From MED-G105 sp050331095 (lineage in GTDB: Bacteria > Pseudomonadota > Alphaproteobacteria > Caulobacterales > Parvularculaceae): 64,000 bases of DNA. Position 1 is the stretch's first letter; every line of letters begins with the position of its first letter. The DNA is taken from the NCBI GenBank assembly GCA_050331095.1, contig JBHJHE010000022.1:1-64000 (forward strand), given 5' to 3'. A program made the translations under genes and the position numbers. Of this stretch, positions 51,958 through 61,479 are shown piece by piece. Under the pieces are notes generated by a model. It was given only the letters and a program-made list of their open reading frames with translations. It was not told where the DNA came from and made no database searches.

Positions 51958-53292
51958 ATGAGGAAGACGAAGCACATGGGGCAGAAACAATTCCGAGCCC
52001 GCGCCGCGTTCGCCGGCGCCGCGGCGGCGATTGCGCTCGCCATGGGACCGGCGGCGGCCGACTTCGAAAGCGGCTTGAGCGCCTATCAGAAGGGCGACTT
52101 CGAGGTCGCGAGCGACTTCTGGCGCAATGACGACCGCGACGTCCGCTCCATGAAGGCTCTTGGCGACTTTTATTCCCACCAGCCGCTGCCCGTCGGGGCC
52201 GACAATCATTTCCGCGTCGATCAGATCGAGCAGAACCGCAAACAGGCGCCCGACTATGTCGAGGCCCTGAAGTGGTACACGCTCGCGGCGCACTTCGACC
52301 TCGAAGAGATCCGCAAGTATCGGCCGATCAAGGCCGACGAGGTCAGCGCGCAGCTCGACGCCGGCCTGCGCATTCCGCAGGTGCGCGCGCGGGTGTCGAA
52401 CGCCGAGGCTGACGAGGCGGAGGATCTGATCGCCGCCGCCTACCAGGGCTCCGGCAGCGATCTCGACGTCGCCCGCCTCGCGGAGATGTTCTTGCGCGGC
52501 GACGGCGTGCGCAAAGACAATGTCCGCGCTTACGAGCTCTACACCGTCGCGAAGATGAAGGGCGTCGGCGGCGCGCCCGACGCGCTGCAGCGGATGCGCG
52601 ACGACAGGATCGTCTCGGCGAAGGAGATCGCTCGCGCCGAGCGCCGCGCGCAGAACTGGGTCCCGACCCTGCCGGCGCTGCTCGAAGGCGACACGCCGGC
52701 GGACAAGCGCCGGTCGCGCCAGATCGCGCAGCTTGAGACCTTGCGTCGCGACAAGGCCCTGCAGGCCGTCGCCGACATCGAGGTGTCCGCGATCCAGCAG
52801 GCGCTGAGCGCGCTCGGCCTCTACAAGGGCGCCATCGACAATGTCGAAGGCCGCGGCACGATCGGCGCGATCAAAAAGTTCCAATACGCCCGCGCGATCC
52901 AGGATCCGAGCCTGACGGCGAGCGAACGCAAATACGCCGAGACGGGAACGCTGTCGGCGGAGCAAACCGTCGACCTTATCGAGCGGGCGGCGGTCGACGA
53001 GGGCGACAAGCACGCCCAGTACACGCTCGGCATCATGTATCTGCGCGAGATCGGCGTCCTCGCCGACGGGCGCGAGGCGGTGAAGTGGCTGACGGCGTCG
53101 GCGTCGCAAAACAACGCCTTCGCGCACTATGCGCTCTGCGTCGTTTTCCGCGACGGCACGACCGGCCTCAACGCCGTGACGCCGAACGCCCTCAAGGCGG
53201 CGAGCCATTGTTCCCAGTCGGAGCATCTTGGCTATCCGCAGGGCGGTCGGGCGCTCGACCAGTTGCTCATCAATCCGTACGAAGCGAATTAG
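51958..53292 (+). CDS. Sel1-repeat protein with peptidoglycan-binding-like domain
   Basis: 444 aa, ATG 51958 after AGGGG. Signal peptide ending in GPAAA. Sel1/TPR-like helices: YQKGDFEVASDFWRNDD, KALGDFYSH, ARLAEMFLRGDGVRKDNVRA, YTLGIMYLREIGVLADGREA. A segment AIQQALSALGLYKGAIDNVE with GTIGAIKKFQYAR looks like PG_binding_1. Predicted periplasmic scaffold on the cell wall. 16 bp before the beta-helix gene. Confidence 0.8.
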   Translation: MRKTKHMGQKQFRARAAFAGAAAAIALAMGPAAADFESGLSAYQKGDFEVASDFWRNDDRDVRSMKALGDFYSHQPLPVGADNHFRVDQIEQNRKQAPDYVEALKWYTLAAHFDLEEIRKYRPIKADEVSAQLDAGLRIPQVRARVSNAEADEAEDLIAAAYQGSGSDLDVARLAEMFLRGDGVRKDNVRAYELYTVAKMKGVGGAPDALQRMRDDRIVSAKEIARAERRAQNWVPTLPALLEGDTPADKRRSRQIAQLETLRRDKALQAVADIEVSAIQQALSALGLYKGAIDNVEGRGTIGAIKKFQYARAIQDPSLTASERKYAETGTLSAEQTVDLIERAAVDEGDKHAQYTLGIMYLREIGVLADGREAVKWLTASASQNNAFAHYALCVVFRDGTTGLNAVTPNALKAASHCSQSEHLGYPQGGRALDQLLINPYEAN

Positions 53293-53308
53293 TCGGGGGA
53301 CGGCCAAC

Positions 53309-54853
53309 ATGAAAAAAGCGACCATTCTTCGGGCCAGCGTCGCGATGGGCGCCCTGGCGGCCGCCATCGGCGCAAGCGCGGCGGCCCAGACGATCGGCGG
53401 GTTTCCGGTGAGCCGCGACACGCAGCGCACCACCGCGCCGCGGGCCGTCGACGATTACACGCGCAACTCGCGCAACGAGGTGACGGTCAGCCAGTCGCCC
53501 CTGTCCAAGTACAACTCGATCGAACAGGCGATGTCGGTCGTGCGCCCGGGCGGCACGATCTACGTGCGCGGCGGGGAGCGTCCTTACGGTTCGTTCAACG
53601 TCTACAAGCCGGTCTCGATCGTCGGCGTCGAAGGCGACTATGGCCGCCCGCCGATCGTCGCGGCGCCGGCCGGCGCGCCCTGCGCGACGATCTATCCGGA
53701 GGGGGCCACCGCGGCGGTCCGTATCGAGAAGATCTCGTTCCAGTTCGACATCGGCCAGCGCGGAAGCCGCGGCGCGCGCAACGCCTGCGTCGACATCAGC
53801 GGCGGCAGCGTCGAAATCGTCGACACTTATATCGGGCCGACGAACACCGACCTGCCGTTGAACGCGTCGTTCGGCGTTCAGTCGCGCGGCTATCCCGATC
53901 TTGACCGCTACGCCCGTCCGGCGCGGGATCCGTCGCCCCACGCGCAGCTTTACAAGCGCATTGAGCAGTATTTCGCTCAGCACACGCAGCCGGTGGGCGC
54001 GCGCAGCCAGCGCTTCGACGTCGCGAAGAGCGGCGCGAGCCTGCCCACCTATCTTCGCGCGGACGCCGGGCACGCCCGGTCGGTGAACGCCCTTTATCCG
54101 GACCAGGAGGTCTGGGCCGCCCACCCGACGGCGGGCGTTCGGATCAGCGCCGGCTCGCTCAACCTGAAAGACAACATCATCACCGGCGCGGAGACGGCGG
54201 TGATGTTCGAGAGCGCGAACCTCGCGCGCGTCAACGGCGACGTGTCGAACAACTTCCTGCTCGGCAACCGCGACGGCGTTGTGGCCGTCGGCGGCAATGG
54301 CGACGACAATCTGCTGATCGAGGGCAACACGATCCAGCACAACACGGCCAACGCGATCTACGTCGACATGCCGACGGGCGTCGACATCGTCACCAACCTG
54401 ATCGTCGGCAACAAGGAGGCGATCGAGTTTTCCCCGAAGGTGCGGCGCGGCTCGATCAACGCCAACTTCATCGCCGGCAATGTCGGCACGGCGATCAAGG
54501 CCTACACCGGCTTCGCTGGCGCCGTAACGGGCAACACCATCGCCGAGAACGGCGAGTGCACGATGATGTTCCTCTCCGAACAGGCGGAGGTCATCAACAA
54601 CGCCAAGGTGATCCTGCCGGCGTTCCGGGCGTTCAACCCGACGGTGACGTTCGAACGGTCCAACGTCATCGCCAACAACGGCCTCGACGCCAAACGACCG
54701 CGCCGCGCGAAAAAACGCCGCTACTTCGAAGGGCAAGAGCCGATCCGCAACCCGATCGAAGTCGCGCTGCCGGCGTGCAAGATCGAGAATGGCGATCCCG
54801 CCGCCCAGCGCCACGTGAAGCGCGACGCCAAGCGCGTCTTCAGCGCGCGCTAA
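53309..54853 (+). CDS. Secreted right-handed beta-helix protein
   Basis: 514 aa, ATG 53309 after GGGGGACGG. Signal peptide MKKATILRASVAMGALAA to AAAQ. Contains N-terminal SIEQAMSVVRPGGTIYVRGG, typical of pectate-lyase-like coils, and parallel-beta-helix repeats across 300-480 (NNFLLGNRDGVVAV, IEGNTIQHNTANAIYV, NLIVGNKEAIEF, NFIAGNVGTAIKA, NTIAENGECTM). No lyase or glycosidase catalytic motif is obvious. Probably works with the Sel1 protein upstream; ends at a strong terminator. Confidence 0.82.
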   Translation: MKKATILRASVAMGALAAAIGASAAAQTIGGFPVSRDTQRTTAPRAVDDYTRNSRNEVTVSQSPLSKYNSIEQAMSVVRPGGTIYVRGGERPYGSFNVYKPVSIVGVEGDYGRPPIVAAPAGAPCATIYPEGATAAVRIEKISFQFDIGQRGSRGARNACVDISGGSVEIVDTYIGPTNTDLPLNASFGVQSRGYPDLDRYARPARDPSPHAQLYKRIEQYFAQHTQPVGARSQRFDVAKSGASLPTYLRADAGHARSVNALYPDQEVWAAHPTAGVRISAGSLNLKDNIITGAETAVMFESANLARVNGDVSNNFLLGNRDGVVAVGGNGDDNLLIEGNTIQHNTANAIYVDMPTGVDIVTNLIVGNKEAIEFSPKVRRGSINANFIAGNVGTAIKAYTGFAGAVTGNTIAENGECTMMFLSEQAEVINNAKVILPAFRAFNPTVTFERSNVIANNGLDAKRPRRAKKRRYFEGQEPIRNPIEVALPACKIENGDPAAQRHVKRDAKRVFSAR

Positions 54854-54874
54854 GGCCGTTCAGTTGAGCGACTG

Positions 54875-54904
54875 AGAAACCCGCGCGGGCGACGCGCGGG
54901 TTTT
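54875..54904 (+). terminator. Rho-independent terminator
   Basis: Stem AACCCGCGC (54876-54884) and GCGCGGGTT (54892-54900) with a 7-nt loop, followed by TTTT. Lies 22 bp after the beta-helix stop and closes the 51958-54853 operon. Confidence 0.9.
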
Positions 54905-54994
54905 TTGTTGGCCGGTCGAATGCAAGAAACGCCGATCAACGACCCGCGGCCGGTTAACCTTGTGAGGCGGACTGAAACTCAGCGGATTGAGGCG

Positions 54995-55079
54995 TGGTGC
55001 CCCGCGTCCGACTCGAACGGACACTCCTTGCGGAACCGGATTTTGAATCCGGCGCGTCTACCAATTCCGCCAGCGGGGC
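54995..55079 (-). tRNA. tRNA-Leu (CAA anticodon)
   Basis: On the minus strand the acceptor pairs GCCCCGC with GCGGGGC, followed by A and an encoded CCA (54995-54997). D-arm GGCGGAATTGGTAGACGC, anticodon arm CCGGA-TTCAAAA-TCCGG with anticodon CAA, a long variable arm as in tRNA-Leu, and TTCGAGTC in the T-arm. It decodes UUG. Total length 85 nt including CCA. Confidence 0.95.
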
Positions 55080-55236
55080 TCATCGTGAAATTGCCGACGG
55101 CGTCGTCGTCGGTCAAGACGAGGGGCGCGGAACGCAATCTCGCTCGCCCTTACGTCCTCTTTCGAATTTCGGTCTACGTCCGTACATGCGGCCGCGAGCC
55201 ACCGTGTGTGGGCGGACCGGCGCGAGGGAGATCACC

Positions 55237-56007
55237 ATGGGCGAACCCATGCCGAAAATCGAAAGCGACGCGCACGCGTCAACGCGCGCGGTCGACGAAA
55301 CGCCGCTGCGGAGAGCCGCAAGCTCCCTTGGCGCGACGGCTTTTCTGCGCCTGATGCTCGACGATCTGACCATCGCCGGCGCGGCCGGCGGCGACGGGCG
55401 GGCCGCGCCGCGGGGGCCGAACCCCGTTGCGCCGGACGTCGAAGATCAGGCCGGGGCGACCCACGCCACGCTCGGCGACGTCGCCGAGCGGCTCGACGAG
55501 CGCGCCTTCGGCCTGATGCTCCTATTGTTGGCGCTGCCCTGCTGCCTGCCGTTCGTCTACGGACTGCCGCAGATCGTGGCCTTCCCCATGCTCGCGCTCG
55601 CCGGGCAAATGGCGGCGGGCCGCGCCGCGCCGTGGCTGCCGGCGCGCCTCGCCGGGCGTCGCTTTGAAATCGCCGGTTTCAGAAAAACCGTCGACCGCGC
55701 CGAGCGATACTTGGGCTGGGTCGAGAAAATCGCGCGGCCCCGCCTCGCCGGCGTGACGAGCCGCCTCGGCGCGCGCGTCACCGGAGCGCTCCTCCTGAAC
55801 CCGTGCGCGTCGATCCTCGTGCCCCTGCCAGGCACCAACACCGCCCCGGGGCTCGGCGTCGCGATCGCTGCGGTTGGCGTCGTCGAGCGCGACGGGGTCC
55901 TCGTCATTCTGGGCGCGATCGTCGGCCTCGCCTGGGTCGCCTTCCTCGCGACGTTCGGGCTCGAGGCGGCGTCGCTCCTGAAAGACTGGGTTGGCGCGCG
56001 GTTCTGA
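55237..56007 (+). CDS. ExoD-family membrane protein
   Basis: 256 aa from ATG 55237 after GAGGGAG. The ExoD region: ATLGDVAERLDERAFGLMLL, LALPCCLPFVYGLPQIVAFP, LALAGQMAAGRAAPWLPARL, and two to three more membrane segments (NPCASILVPLPGTNTAPGLG, VLVILGAIVGLAWVAF). Named for exopolysaccharide synthesis in Rhizobium; exact role unclear. The N-terminal ~60 residues are a variable Ala-rich extension. Confidence 0.88.
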   Translation: MGEPMPKIESDAHASTRAVDETPLRRAASSLGATAFLRLMLDDLTIAGAAGGDGRAAPRGPNPVAPDVEDQAGATHATLGDVAERLDERAFGLMLLLLALPCCLPFVYGLPQIVAFPMLALAGQMAAGRAAPWLPARLAGRRFEIAGFRKTVDRAERYLGWVEKIARPRLAGVTSRLGARVTGALLLNPCASILVPLPGTNTAPGLGVAIAAVGVVERDGVLVILGAIVGLAWVAFLATFGLEAASLLKDWVGARF

Positions 56008-56039
56008 CACGGCGTGGCCAGACGGCCGGGTGGTATTCA

Positions 56040-56585
56040 ATGCCGGTCATGAACTTACGCCGTTTCAGTTTCGCCGACCGCTCGCTTGGCGTCAGCGCCG
56101 TCGCCAGCGCCGCGCTCCTCGCGGGCGCCCACGCGTTCGAGGCGGCCGGTTACGCGCCGTGCGAATTGTGCCTCGACCAGCGCGAACCCCACTGGGTCGC
56201 CGTCGCTCTCGCAACGGCGGGCCTCGGCGTCTCCATCGTTGCGCGCGCGCCCCGCGCCGCCGCGGCGGCGCTTGGGGCCGTGGCGCTCGTCTACGCGGTG
56301 AGCGCAGGGCTCGCCTTCTACCATACGGGCGTCGAGTGGGGTTTCTGGCCGGGCCCGTCGACATGCGGGGGCCCCGCGCCTGACGCGGTCGCGTCGGCGG
56401 ACCTTACGGCGGCGCTCGCGGCGGGGCCAAGCGGCCCGTCCTGCTCCGATGCGGCGTGGCGCCTGTTTGGCGTCTCGATGGCGGGCTACAACATGTTGGC
56501 GTCGTTGGGGCTCTTCGTTGTTTGCCTGGTCGCGGCGCTCGCCGTCGCCCGCGACGCTGAGATGGCCGCCGGCGCCGTCGCTTGA
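56040..56585 (+). CDS. DsbB-family disulfide bond protein
   Basis: 181 aa from ATG 56040 (ATG 56049 also possible). Four membrane segments; CELCLDQREPHWVAVAL gives the first CxxC (quinone-reducing pair), and periplasmic CGGP and SCSDAAWRLFGVSMAGYN supply the second cysteine pair. Re-oxidises DsbA-type proteins with ubiquinone. Followed closely by coq7, the ubiquinone biosynthesis hydroxylase. Confidence 0.85.
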   Translation: MPVMNLRRFSFADRSLGVSAVASAALLAGAHAFEAAGYAPCELCLDQREPHWVAVALATAGLGVSIVARAPRAAAAALGAVALVYAVSAGLAFYHTGVEWGFWPGPSTCGGPAPDAVASADLTAALAAGPSGPSCSDAAWRLFGVSMAGYNMLASLGLFVVCLVAALAVARDAEMAAGAVA

Positions 56586-56596
56586 AGGAATTTACG

Positions 56597-57166
56597 ATGT
56601 CTGACGCTTCTCCCGTTTCAAACGAGCCGCCGCCGCCGGGATCGGGCGAGGCGCGCCTCGCTGAAATGCTGCGCGTCGACCATGCCGGCGAATTCGGCGC
56701 CGTGCGGATCTATCGCGGGCAACGCGCGGTCTTCGACGCGCTGCCGCACAAACAACGGACGTCGGATCTTCTGAGGGAGATGGAGGAGGGCGAGGCGACA
56801 CATCTCGAGACCTTCGATCGCCTCCTCCTCGAGCGCGGCGTGCGGCCGACGCTTTTCGCGCCGGTCTGGAACGCGGCCGGCTTCGGCCTCGGCGTCGCCA
56901 CGGCGCTGATGGGCGAAAAGGCGGCGATGGCCTGCACCTCCGCCGTCGAAGAGGTCATTGAACGGCACTACGCCGACCAGGCCGCGGAGCTCGACGTCGC
57001 CGAGCCCGCGCTCGCCGAGACCGTGCGCCGGTTCCGGGACGACGAACTCGGCCACAAGACGACGGCGGAAGCCGAAGGCGCGCGGGAGGCGCCGGGATAC
57101 GCGTTTCTCCGCGGCGTGATCGGCCTCGGCTGTCGGGTCGCGATCCGCCTTTCCGAAAAAGTCTGA
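56597..57166 (+). CDS. coq7: Demethoxyubiquinone hydroxylase Coq7
   Basis: 189 aa from ATG 56597 with AAGGA upstream; a TTG at 56582 overlaps the previous stop but has no better RBS. Ferritin-like di-iron enzyme: DHAGEFGAVRIYRGQ, EGEATHLETF (ExxH), SAVEEVIERHY, and DDELGHKTTA (ExxH). Hydroxylates demethoxyubiquinone late in ubiquinone synthesis. Confidence 0.94.
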   Translation: MSDASPVSNEPPPPGSGEARLAEMLRVDHAGEFGAVRIYRGQRAVFDALPHKQRTSDLLREMEEGEATHLETFDRLLLERGVRPTLFAPVWNAAGFGLGVATALMGEKAAMACTSAVEEVIERHYADQAAELDVAEPALAETVRRFRDDELGHKTTAEAEGAREAPGYAFLRGVIGLGCRVAIRLSEKV

Positions 57167-57263
57167 GAGCCGCTTCGCATGCGCGCGGGAGGCGCCTGCG
57201 CCGCTTGGCGCGGACGACGGGCGTCGTTTATCTTCCGCCGACGATCAAATCCGAAGGATCCCG

Positions 57264-59153
57264 ATGATTTCTTACCCTAAGTGCGCGCGCCCGCGTCGCT
57301 CGTTCGCCCTCTTCGCCGCCGCCGGCGTCGCCGCCTTTGCGGCCGGTTGCGCCGAGGAAGCCACGCCCACGGACGACGCTGTCGCATCGACCGCCGAATC
57401 CTCCGGCGCGGCGACGATCGACGAAGCCGCCGCGTTCATCGAGCGCGTGGAGGATTGGCGGCGCGTCTTCGGGGAGTACAGCGCCCGGATGAACTGGGTT
57501 CAGGCGACTTACATCAATTACGACACCAACTGGCTCGTCTCCAAGGTGGACGCGGAAAGCACGGAGATGGGCGTCGCGTTCGCCAATGAAGCGAAGCGTT
57601 TCAACGATCTCGAACTGCCGCCGGCGATGCGCCGCAAGATCGAGAAGATCAAGCTCGGCCTCAATCTTCCGGCCCCGGAGCGGCCGGGCGCCGCTGCGGA
57701 GCTCGCCGAGATCAACACGCGAATGAGCGCGACCTACGAGACCGGCGCCATCGAGCTCGACGGCGCGACGGTCGTCCGTAACGATCTTGAAGAAATGATG
57801 GGCGAACTGCGCGACCCAGCGCGGCTCCAGGAGATCTGGACCAAGTGGCGCGAGGTGCCGACGGCGCCGGGCGAGGGCGGGCGCTCGATGAAGGACGACT
57901 ACGCGGCGATGGTGTCGATCGCCAATGACGGGGCGCGCGAGCTTGGATTCGAGGACGTCGGCGCCATGTGGCGGGCCCGTTACGACATGCCGCCCGCCGA
58001 GTTCGCGGTGGAGACGGATCGTCTTTGGGGTCAGGTGAAGCCGCTCTATGACGAGTTGCACTGCCACGTTCGCGCCGAGTTGAACGATCAGTATGGCGAG
58101 GATGTCGTTCCGCTCGATCAGCCGATCCGCGCCGACGTTCTCGGCAACATGTGGGCGCAGCAATGGGGCAACGTCTACGCCCTCGTCGCGCCGGCGGACG
58201 CCGATCCGGGCTACGACCTCACCGAACTTCTCGTCGCGGCCGACTATGACGCGGTCAAGATGGTGCGGACGGGCGAAGCGTTCTTCTCCTCGCTTGGTTT
58301 CGCGCCGCTGCCGGAGACCTTCTACGAGCGCTCGCAGAACACAAAGCCCGCCGACCGCGACGTCGCCTGCCATGCCTCGGCGTGGGACCTCGACTATGGC
58401 GACGACATCCGCATCAAGATGTGCACGAAGGTGAACGCGGGCGATTTCCAAACCGTGCACCACGAGCTCGGGCACAATTATTATCAGCGCGCCTATCAAA
58501 ACCAGTCGGTGATCCACCAGACGGGCGCCAATGGCGGCTTCCACGAGGCGATCGGCGACATGATCGCCCTGTCGATCACGCCGGAGTATCTGAAGACGAT
58601 CGGACTTCTCGACGACGTTCCGGATGCGTCGAAAGACCTTGGCCTCCTCATGAGCCAGGCGCTCGACAAGATCGCGTTCATGCCGTTCGGGCTCCTGATG
58701 GACAAGTGGCGATGGAAGGTCTTCTCCGGCGAATTGACGCCCGAGACGTACAATGAAGGCTGGTGGGACCTGCGCGAGGAGTATCAGGGCGTGCGCGCGC
58801 CCGTCGCCCGCGCCATGACGGATTTCGATCCGGGCGGGAAATATCATATTCCGGGAAACGTATCGTACACGCGTTATTTCGTCGCCCACATTCTCCAGTT
58901 CCAGTTCCACAAAGCCGCGTGCGACATCGATGGCTGGGAGGGCCCGCTCCATCGCTGTTCGATTTATGGATCCGAGGAAGCGGGCGCGCGCCTCAACGCC
59001 ATGTTGGAGCTGGGCGCCGCGCAGCCTTGGCCTGAGGCGCTGGAAGCTTTCGCGGGAACCCGCGAGATGGATGGCGGCGCGGTCGTGGCCTACTTCGCGC
59101 CGTTGATGGACTGGCTGAAAGAGCAGAATGCGGAGCGTCAGTGCGGCTGGTGA
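57264..59153 (+). CDS. M2-family metallopeptidase (ACE-like) lipoprotein
   Basis: 629 aa. Lipobox AAGC (Cys29). M2 core: TVHHELGHNYYQRAY with the HEXXH zinc motif, NGGFHEAIGDMIALS with the third ligand Glu, and DKIAFMPFGLLMDKWRW, IPGNVSYTRYFVAHILQFQF as in angiotensin-converting-enzyme homologues. A dipeptidyl carboxypeptidase in the periplasm or outer membrane. Overlaps the AraC gene by 16 bp tail to tail. Confidence 0.94.
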   Translation: MISYPKCARPRRSFALFAAAGVAAFAAGCAEEATPTDDAVASTAESSGAATIDEAAAFIERVEDWRRVFGEYSARMNWVQATYINYDTNWLVSKVDAESTEMGVAFANEAKRFNDLELPPAMRRKIEKIKLGLNLPAPERPGAAAELAEINTRMSATYETGAIELDGATVVRNDLEEMMGELRDPARLQEIWTKWREVPTAPGEGGRSMKDDYAAMVSIANDGARELGFEDVGAMWRARYDMPPAEFAVETDRLWGQVKPLYDELHCHVRAELNDQYGEDVVPLDQPIRADVLGNMWAQQWGNVYALVAPADADPGYDLTELLVAADYDAVKMVRTGEAFFSSLGFAPLPETFYERSQNTKPADRDVACHASAWDLDYGDDIRIKMCTKVNAGDFQTVHHELGHNYYQRAYQNQSVIHQTGANGGFHEAIGDMIALSITPEYLKTIGLLDDVPDASKDLGLLMSQALDKIAFMPFGLLMDKWRWKVFSGELTPETYNEGWWDLREEYQGVRAPVARAMTDFDPGGKYHIPGNVSYTRYFVAHILQFQFHKAACDIDGWEGPLHRCSIYGSEEAGARLNAMLELGAAQPWPEALEAFAGTREMDGGAVVAYFAPLMDWLKEQNAERQCGW

Positions 59154-60199
59154 TCCGGCGGCTCCCTTAGCGCGCGCCGCGCGTCGCGAAACGCCGCGCC
59201 GAACCAGCGCCGGCACGCGCGGCTGAAGCTAGTCGGATCGTCGAAGCCGAGCTCACGAGCGACGGCATCGCGCCCGAGCGTTGTTTCTGCGATGAGCCTC
59301 GCGGCCTCGCGCCGGCGCGAGGCGGCCTTCAGCGATTTGAACGTCGTTCCTTCCTCGGCGAGGCGCCTTGCGAACGTCCGTAAGCTGAAGCCCAGAGCCG
59401 CCGCCGCGTCGTCGATCGTCAGTGAGGGCGCATCCGCGAGCCGGGCTTCGACGTGGGCGGCGAGGGGCGTTGCGCCGGCGCGCGCGGCGCGCTCCAGATC
59501 AGCCCGGGCCGCGCGCAACAGGTCCGGATCGGCGAAGGGCGACGGCGTCGCGAGCAGCGCGGCCGGAACGGAAACGGCGAGGCGTGGCGCGTCGAAAACG
59601 CAAGGGCCGGCGATCGCAGCGCGCACGTCGTCGACATGGCCGGGCGCGGGCCACGGGAAAGACGCCGTCATTCGTTCCGCGACCTCGGCGCCGAACGCGG
59701 CGGCGATCTCCATAAAGGCGCTGACGGCCGCCGCTTCGCCCATCAGGCGCACCGCGTCGGGCCGCGCGGAGGCGACGAAATTGAGCCTCAGTTCGCCGAT
59801 GTTCGCGTCACGGACGAAGGTGAAGGCGAATTGCGGGGCGCGCACCGCGCCATAGGCCTCCATCAACGCCAGCGCGCCCTCAAGCGTCGGCGACGCCCGG
59901 GCGGCGACGTCGAGGGCGCCGAGGCTCGCCGGCGCCCACACGCTGAGGTCGGCGACGGCCCAATTCGGTCCGACGACGTCGATCAAGGCTTCGGCGATGG
60001 CGATCTGAGCGTCGAGGGCGATGCACCCGCCCGGGTCGGCGAGGGCGTTCTCGCCAACGCCGGCGCGCGCGAGCACGTCCGCGCGCACGGCGGGGTCGGC
60101 GGCGTGGCGAGCGAGCGCCTGGCGAACGAAAACGAGCTGCGCCATCGTCGACCCACGGGTCCCGGCAGGTCTCGGCGTCATCGGCGCATGGGTCTTCAT
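59138..60199 (-). CDS. AraC-family regulator
   Basis: 353 aa from ATG 60199 (ATG 60145, MAQLVFVRQAL, possible). N-terminal ligand-type domain (ARAGVGENALADPGGCIA, FMEIAAAFGAEVAERM) and C-terminal AraC HTH (SLTIDDAAAALGFSLRTFAR, VARELGFDDPTSFSRACRRW). This domain architecture matches OruR/AlkR-like activators. Divergent from the alkane hydroxylase gene 95 bp away, which it probably controls. Confidence 0.9.
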   Translation of the reverse strand: MKTHAPMTPRPAGTRGSTMAQLVFVRQALARHAADPAVRADVLARAGVGENALADPGGCIALDAQIAIAEALIDVVGPNWAVADLSVWAPASLGALDVAARASPTLEGALALMEAYGAVRAPQFAFTFVRDANIGELRLNFVASARPDAVRLMGEAAAVSAFMEIAAAFGAEVAERMTASFPWPAPGHVDDVRAAIAGPCVFDAPRLAVSVPAALLATPSPFADPDLLRAARADLERAARAGATPLAAHVEARLADAPSLTIDDAAAALGFSLRTFARRLAEEGTTFKSLKAASRRREAARLIAETTLGRDAVARELGFDDPTSFSRACRRWFGAAFRDARRALREPPDHQPH

Positions 60200-60294
60200 T
60201 GGCGGCTAATGCCACCTTTTTGGCGACAGCGCCACTTCCGCGGTCGGCCCGAGCACTCAAGATCCGACGTTGCGAACGTTGATGGAGCTTGCGC

Positions 60295-61473
60295 ATGACG
60301 ACAGCCGACGTCGATCCTTCCAGCCGCCTCTCTGCGCCTAATCGCGGCGCGGGGGCCGAGCGACGCTGGATCTGGCTGTTGTCGTTCGGGCCGATGGTCG
60401 TCGCGCCGATGACGATCGCGCTCTACGCCGTCAGCGGCGGTGCGGCGGTCGCGGCGTTCTTTCCGCTCGCCTTTATCTACGTGCTGCTGCCCATCATTGA
60501 CGTCGTCGTCGGCGAGGACGCGCGGAATCCGTCGCCGGCGACGCTCGAGGCGATGGCGCGGCGCCCATATTACGACTGGCTGCTCTACGGCGCGTCGGCC
60601 GCGCTCCTCGCCAGCATCGCATCGACGATCGCGTTCGTCGGGCTCGTCGACTTGCCGGCTTGGGCGGCGATCGCGTTCGCGCTCGGATCGGGGCAGTTGC
60701 ACGGCCAGGCGATGAATGTGGGCCACGAGCTTGGCCACCGGCCGCGCGCCGTCGATCGCGCGGTCGGTCAGTTCACCACCGGCCTTGTCGGCTACGGGCA
60801 CTTCTGCATCGAGCACAATCGCGGCCACCATGTCGCCGTGGCGACGCCGGGGGACCCGGCCAGCGCGCGCCTCGGCGAAAGCGTTTATGCGTTCGCGGCG
60901 CGGGAGTTGCCGGCGGTTTTGCGCAAAGGCTGGGCCCATGAAGCGGCGCGCCTCACGCGCAAGGGCCGTCCGGTCGTTTCCGTCCATAACCAGATTTTAC
61001 AGAGCTACGCGGTCGCGGCCTTCATCGCTGCGGTCTCCGTCGCCGTTTTCGGCTGGTGGATTCTCGGGTTTCTTGCGTTGCACAATTTCGCGGCGTGGTT
61101 CGCGCTGACGCTCGCGAATTATGTCGAACACTACGGTCTTCTGCGCCAGCGCCGCGCCGACGGGCGCTACGAGCCGACCGCGCCGCGCCATTCTTGGAAT
61201 TCGAACCACCTTTTCTCGAATCTGTTGCTGTTCCAGCTGCAGCGCCACTCCGACCACCACGCCCATCCGGCGCGGCCCTACCAGGCGCTGCGCCACCACG
61301 ACGAGGCGCCGCAACTGCCGAGCGGTTACCCTGGGGCGTTCGCGCTCGCGGTCCTACCGCCGCTCTGGTTCCGGGTCATGGATCCGAAGGTTCTCGCCTG
61401 GGCCGACGGCGACCTCGGGCGCGTCAACGTCCACCCGCCGGCGCGCGCGAGGCTGCAGCGCCGCTACGCCTGA
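60295..61473 (+). CDS. alkB: Alkane 1-monooxygenase AlkB-type
   Basis: 392 aa from ATG 60295 after GGAG. Integral membrane di-iron hydroxylase with about six membrane segments and the histidine boxes NVGHELGHR, EHNRGHH, and LQRHSDHHAHPARPYQ; NYVEHYGLLR also fits AlkB. Hydroxylates terminal carbons of medium-chain alkanes. Rubredoxin is not encoded next to it. The AraC regulator upstream is divergent. Confidence 0.92.
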   Translation: MTTADVDPSSRLSAPNRGAGAERRWIWLLSFGPMVVAPMTIALYAVSGGAAVAAFFPLAFIYVLLPIIDVVVGEDARNPSPATLEAMARRPYYDWLLYGASAALLASIASTIAFVGLVDLPAWAAIAFALGSGQLHGQAMNVGHELGHRPRAVDRAVGQFTTGLVGYGHFCIEHNRGHHVAVATPGDPASARLGESVYAFAARELPAVLRKGWAHEAARLTRKGRPVVSVHNQILQSYAVAAFIAAVSVAVFGWWILGFLALHNFAAWFALTLANYVEHYGLLRQRRADGRYEPTAPRHSWNSNHLFSNLLLFQLQRHSDHHAHPARPYQALRHHDEAPQLPSGYPGAFALAVLPPLWFRVMDPKVLAWADGDLGRVNVHPPARARLQRRYA

Positions 61474-61479
61474 CCGGCC

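Noticed and set aside
54995..55079. Integrated element at the tRNA-Leu gene
   Set aside because: No integrase or repeated tRNA 3' end was found on either side.
57228..59216. 662-codon minus-strand frame opposite the M2 peptidase
   Set aside because: Low-complexity Arg/Val/His-rich product, no RBS, antisense to a clear peptidase gene.
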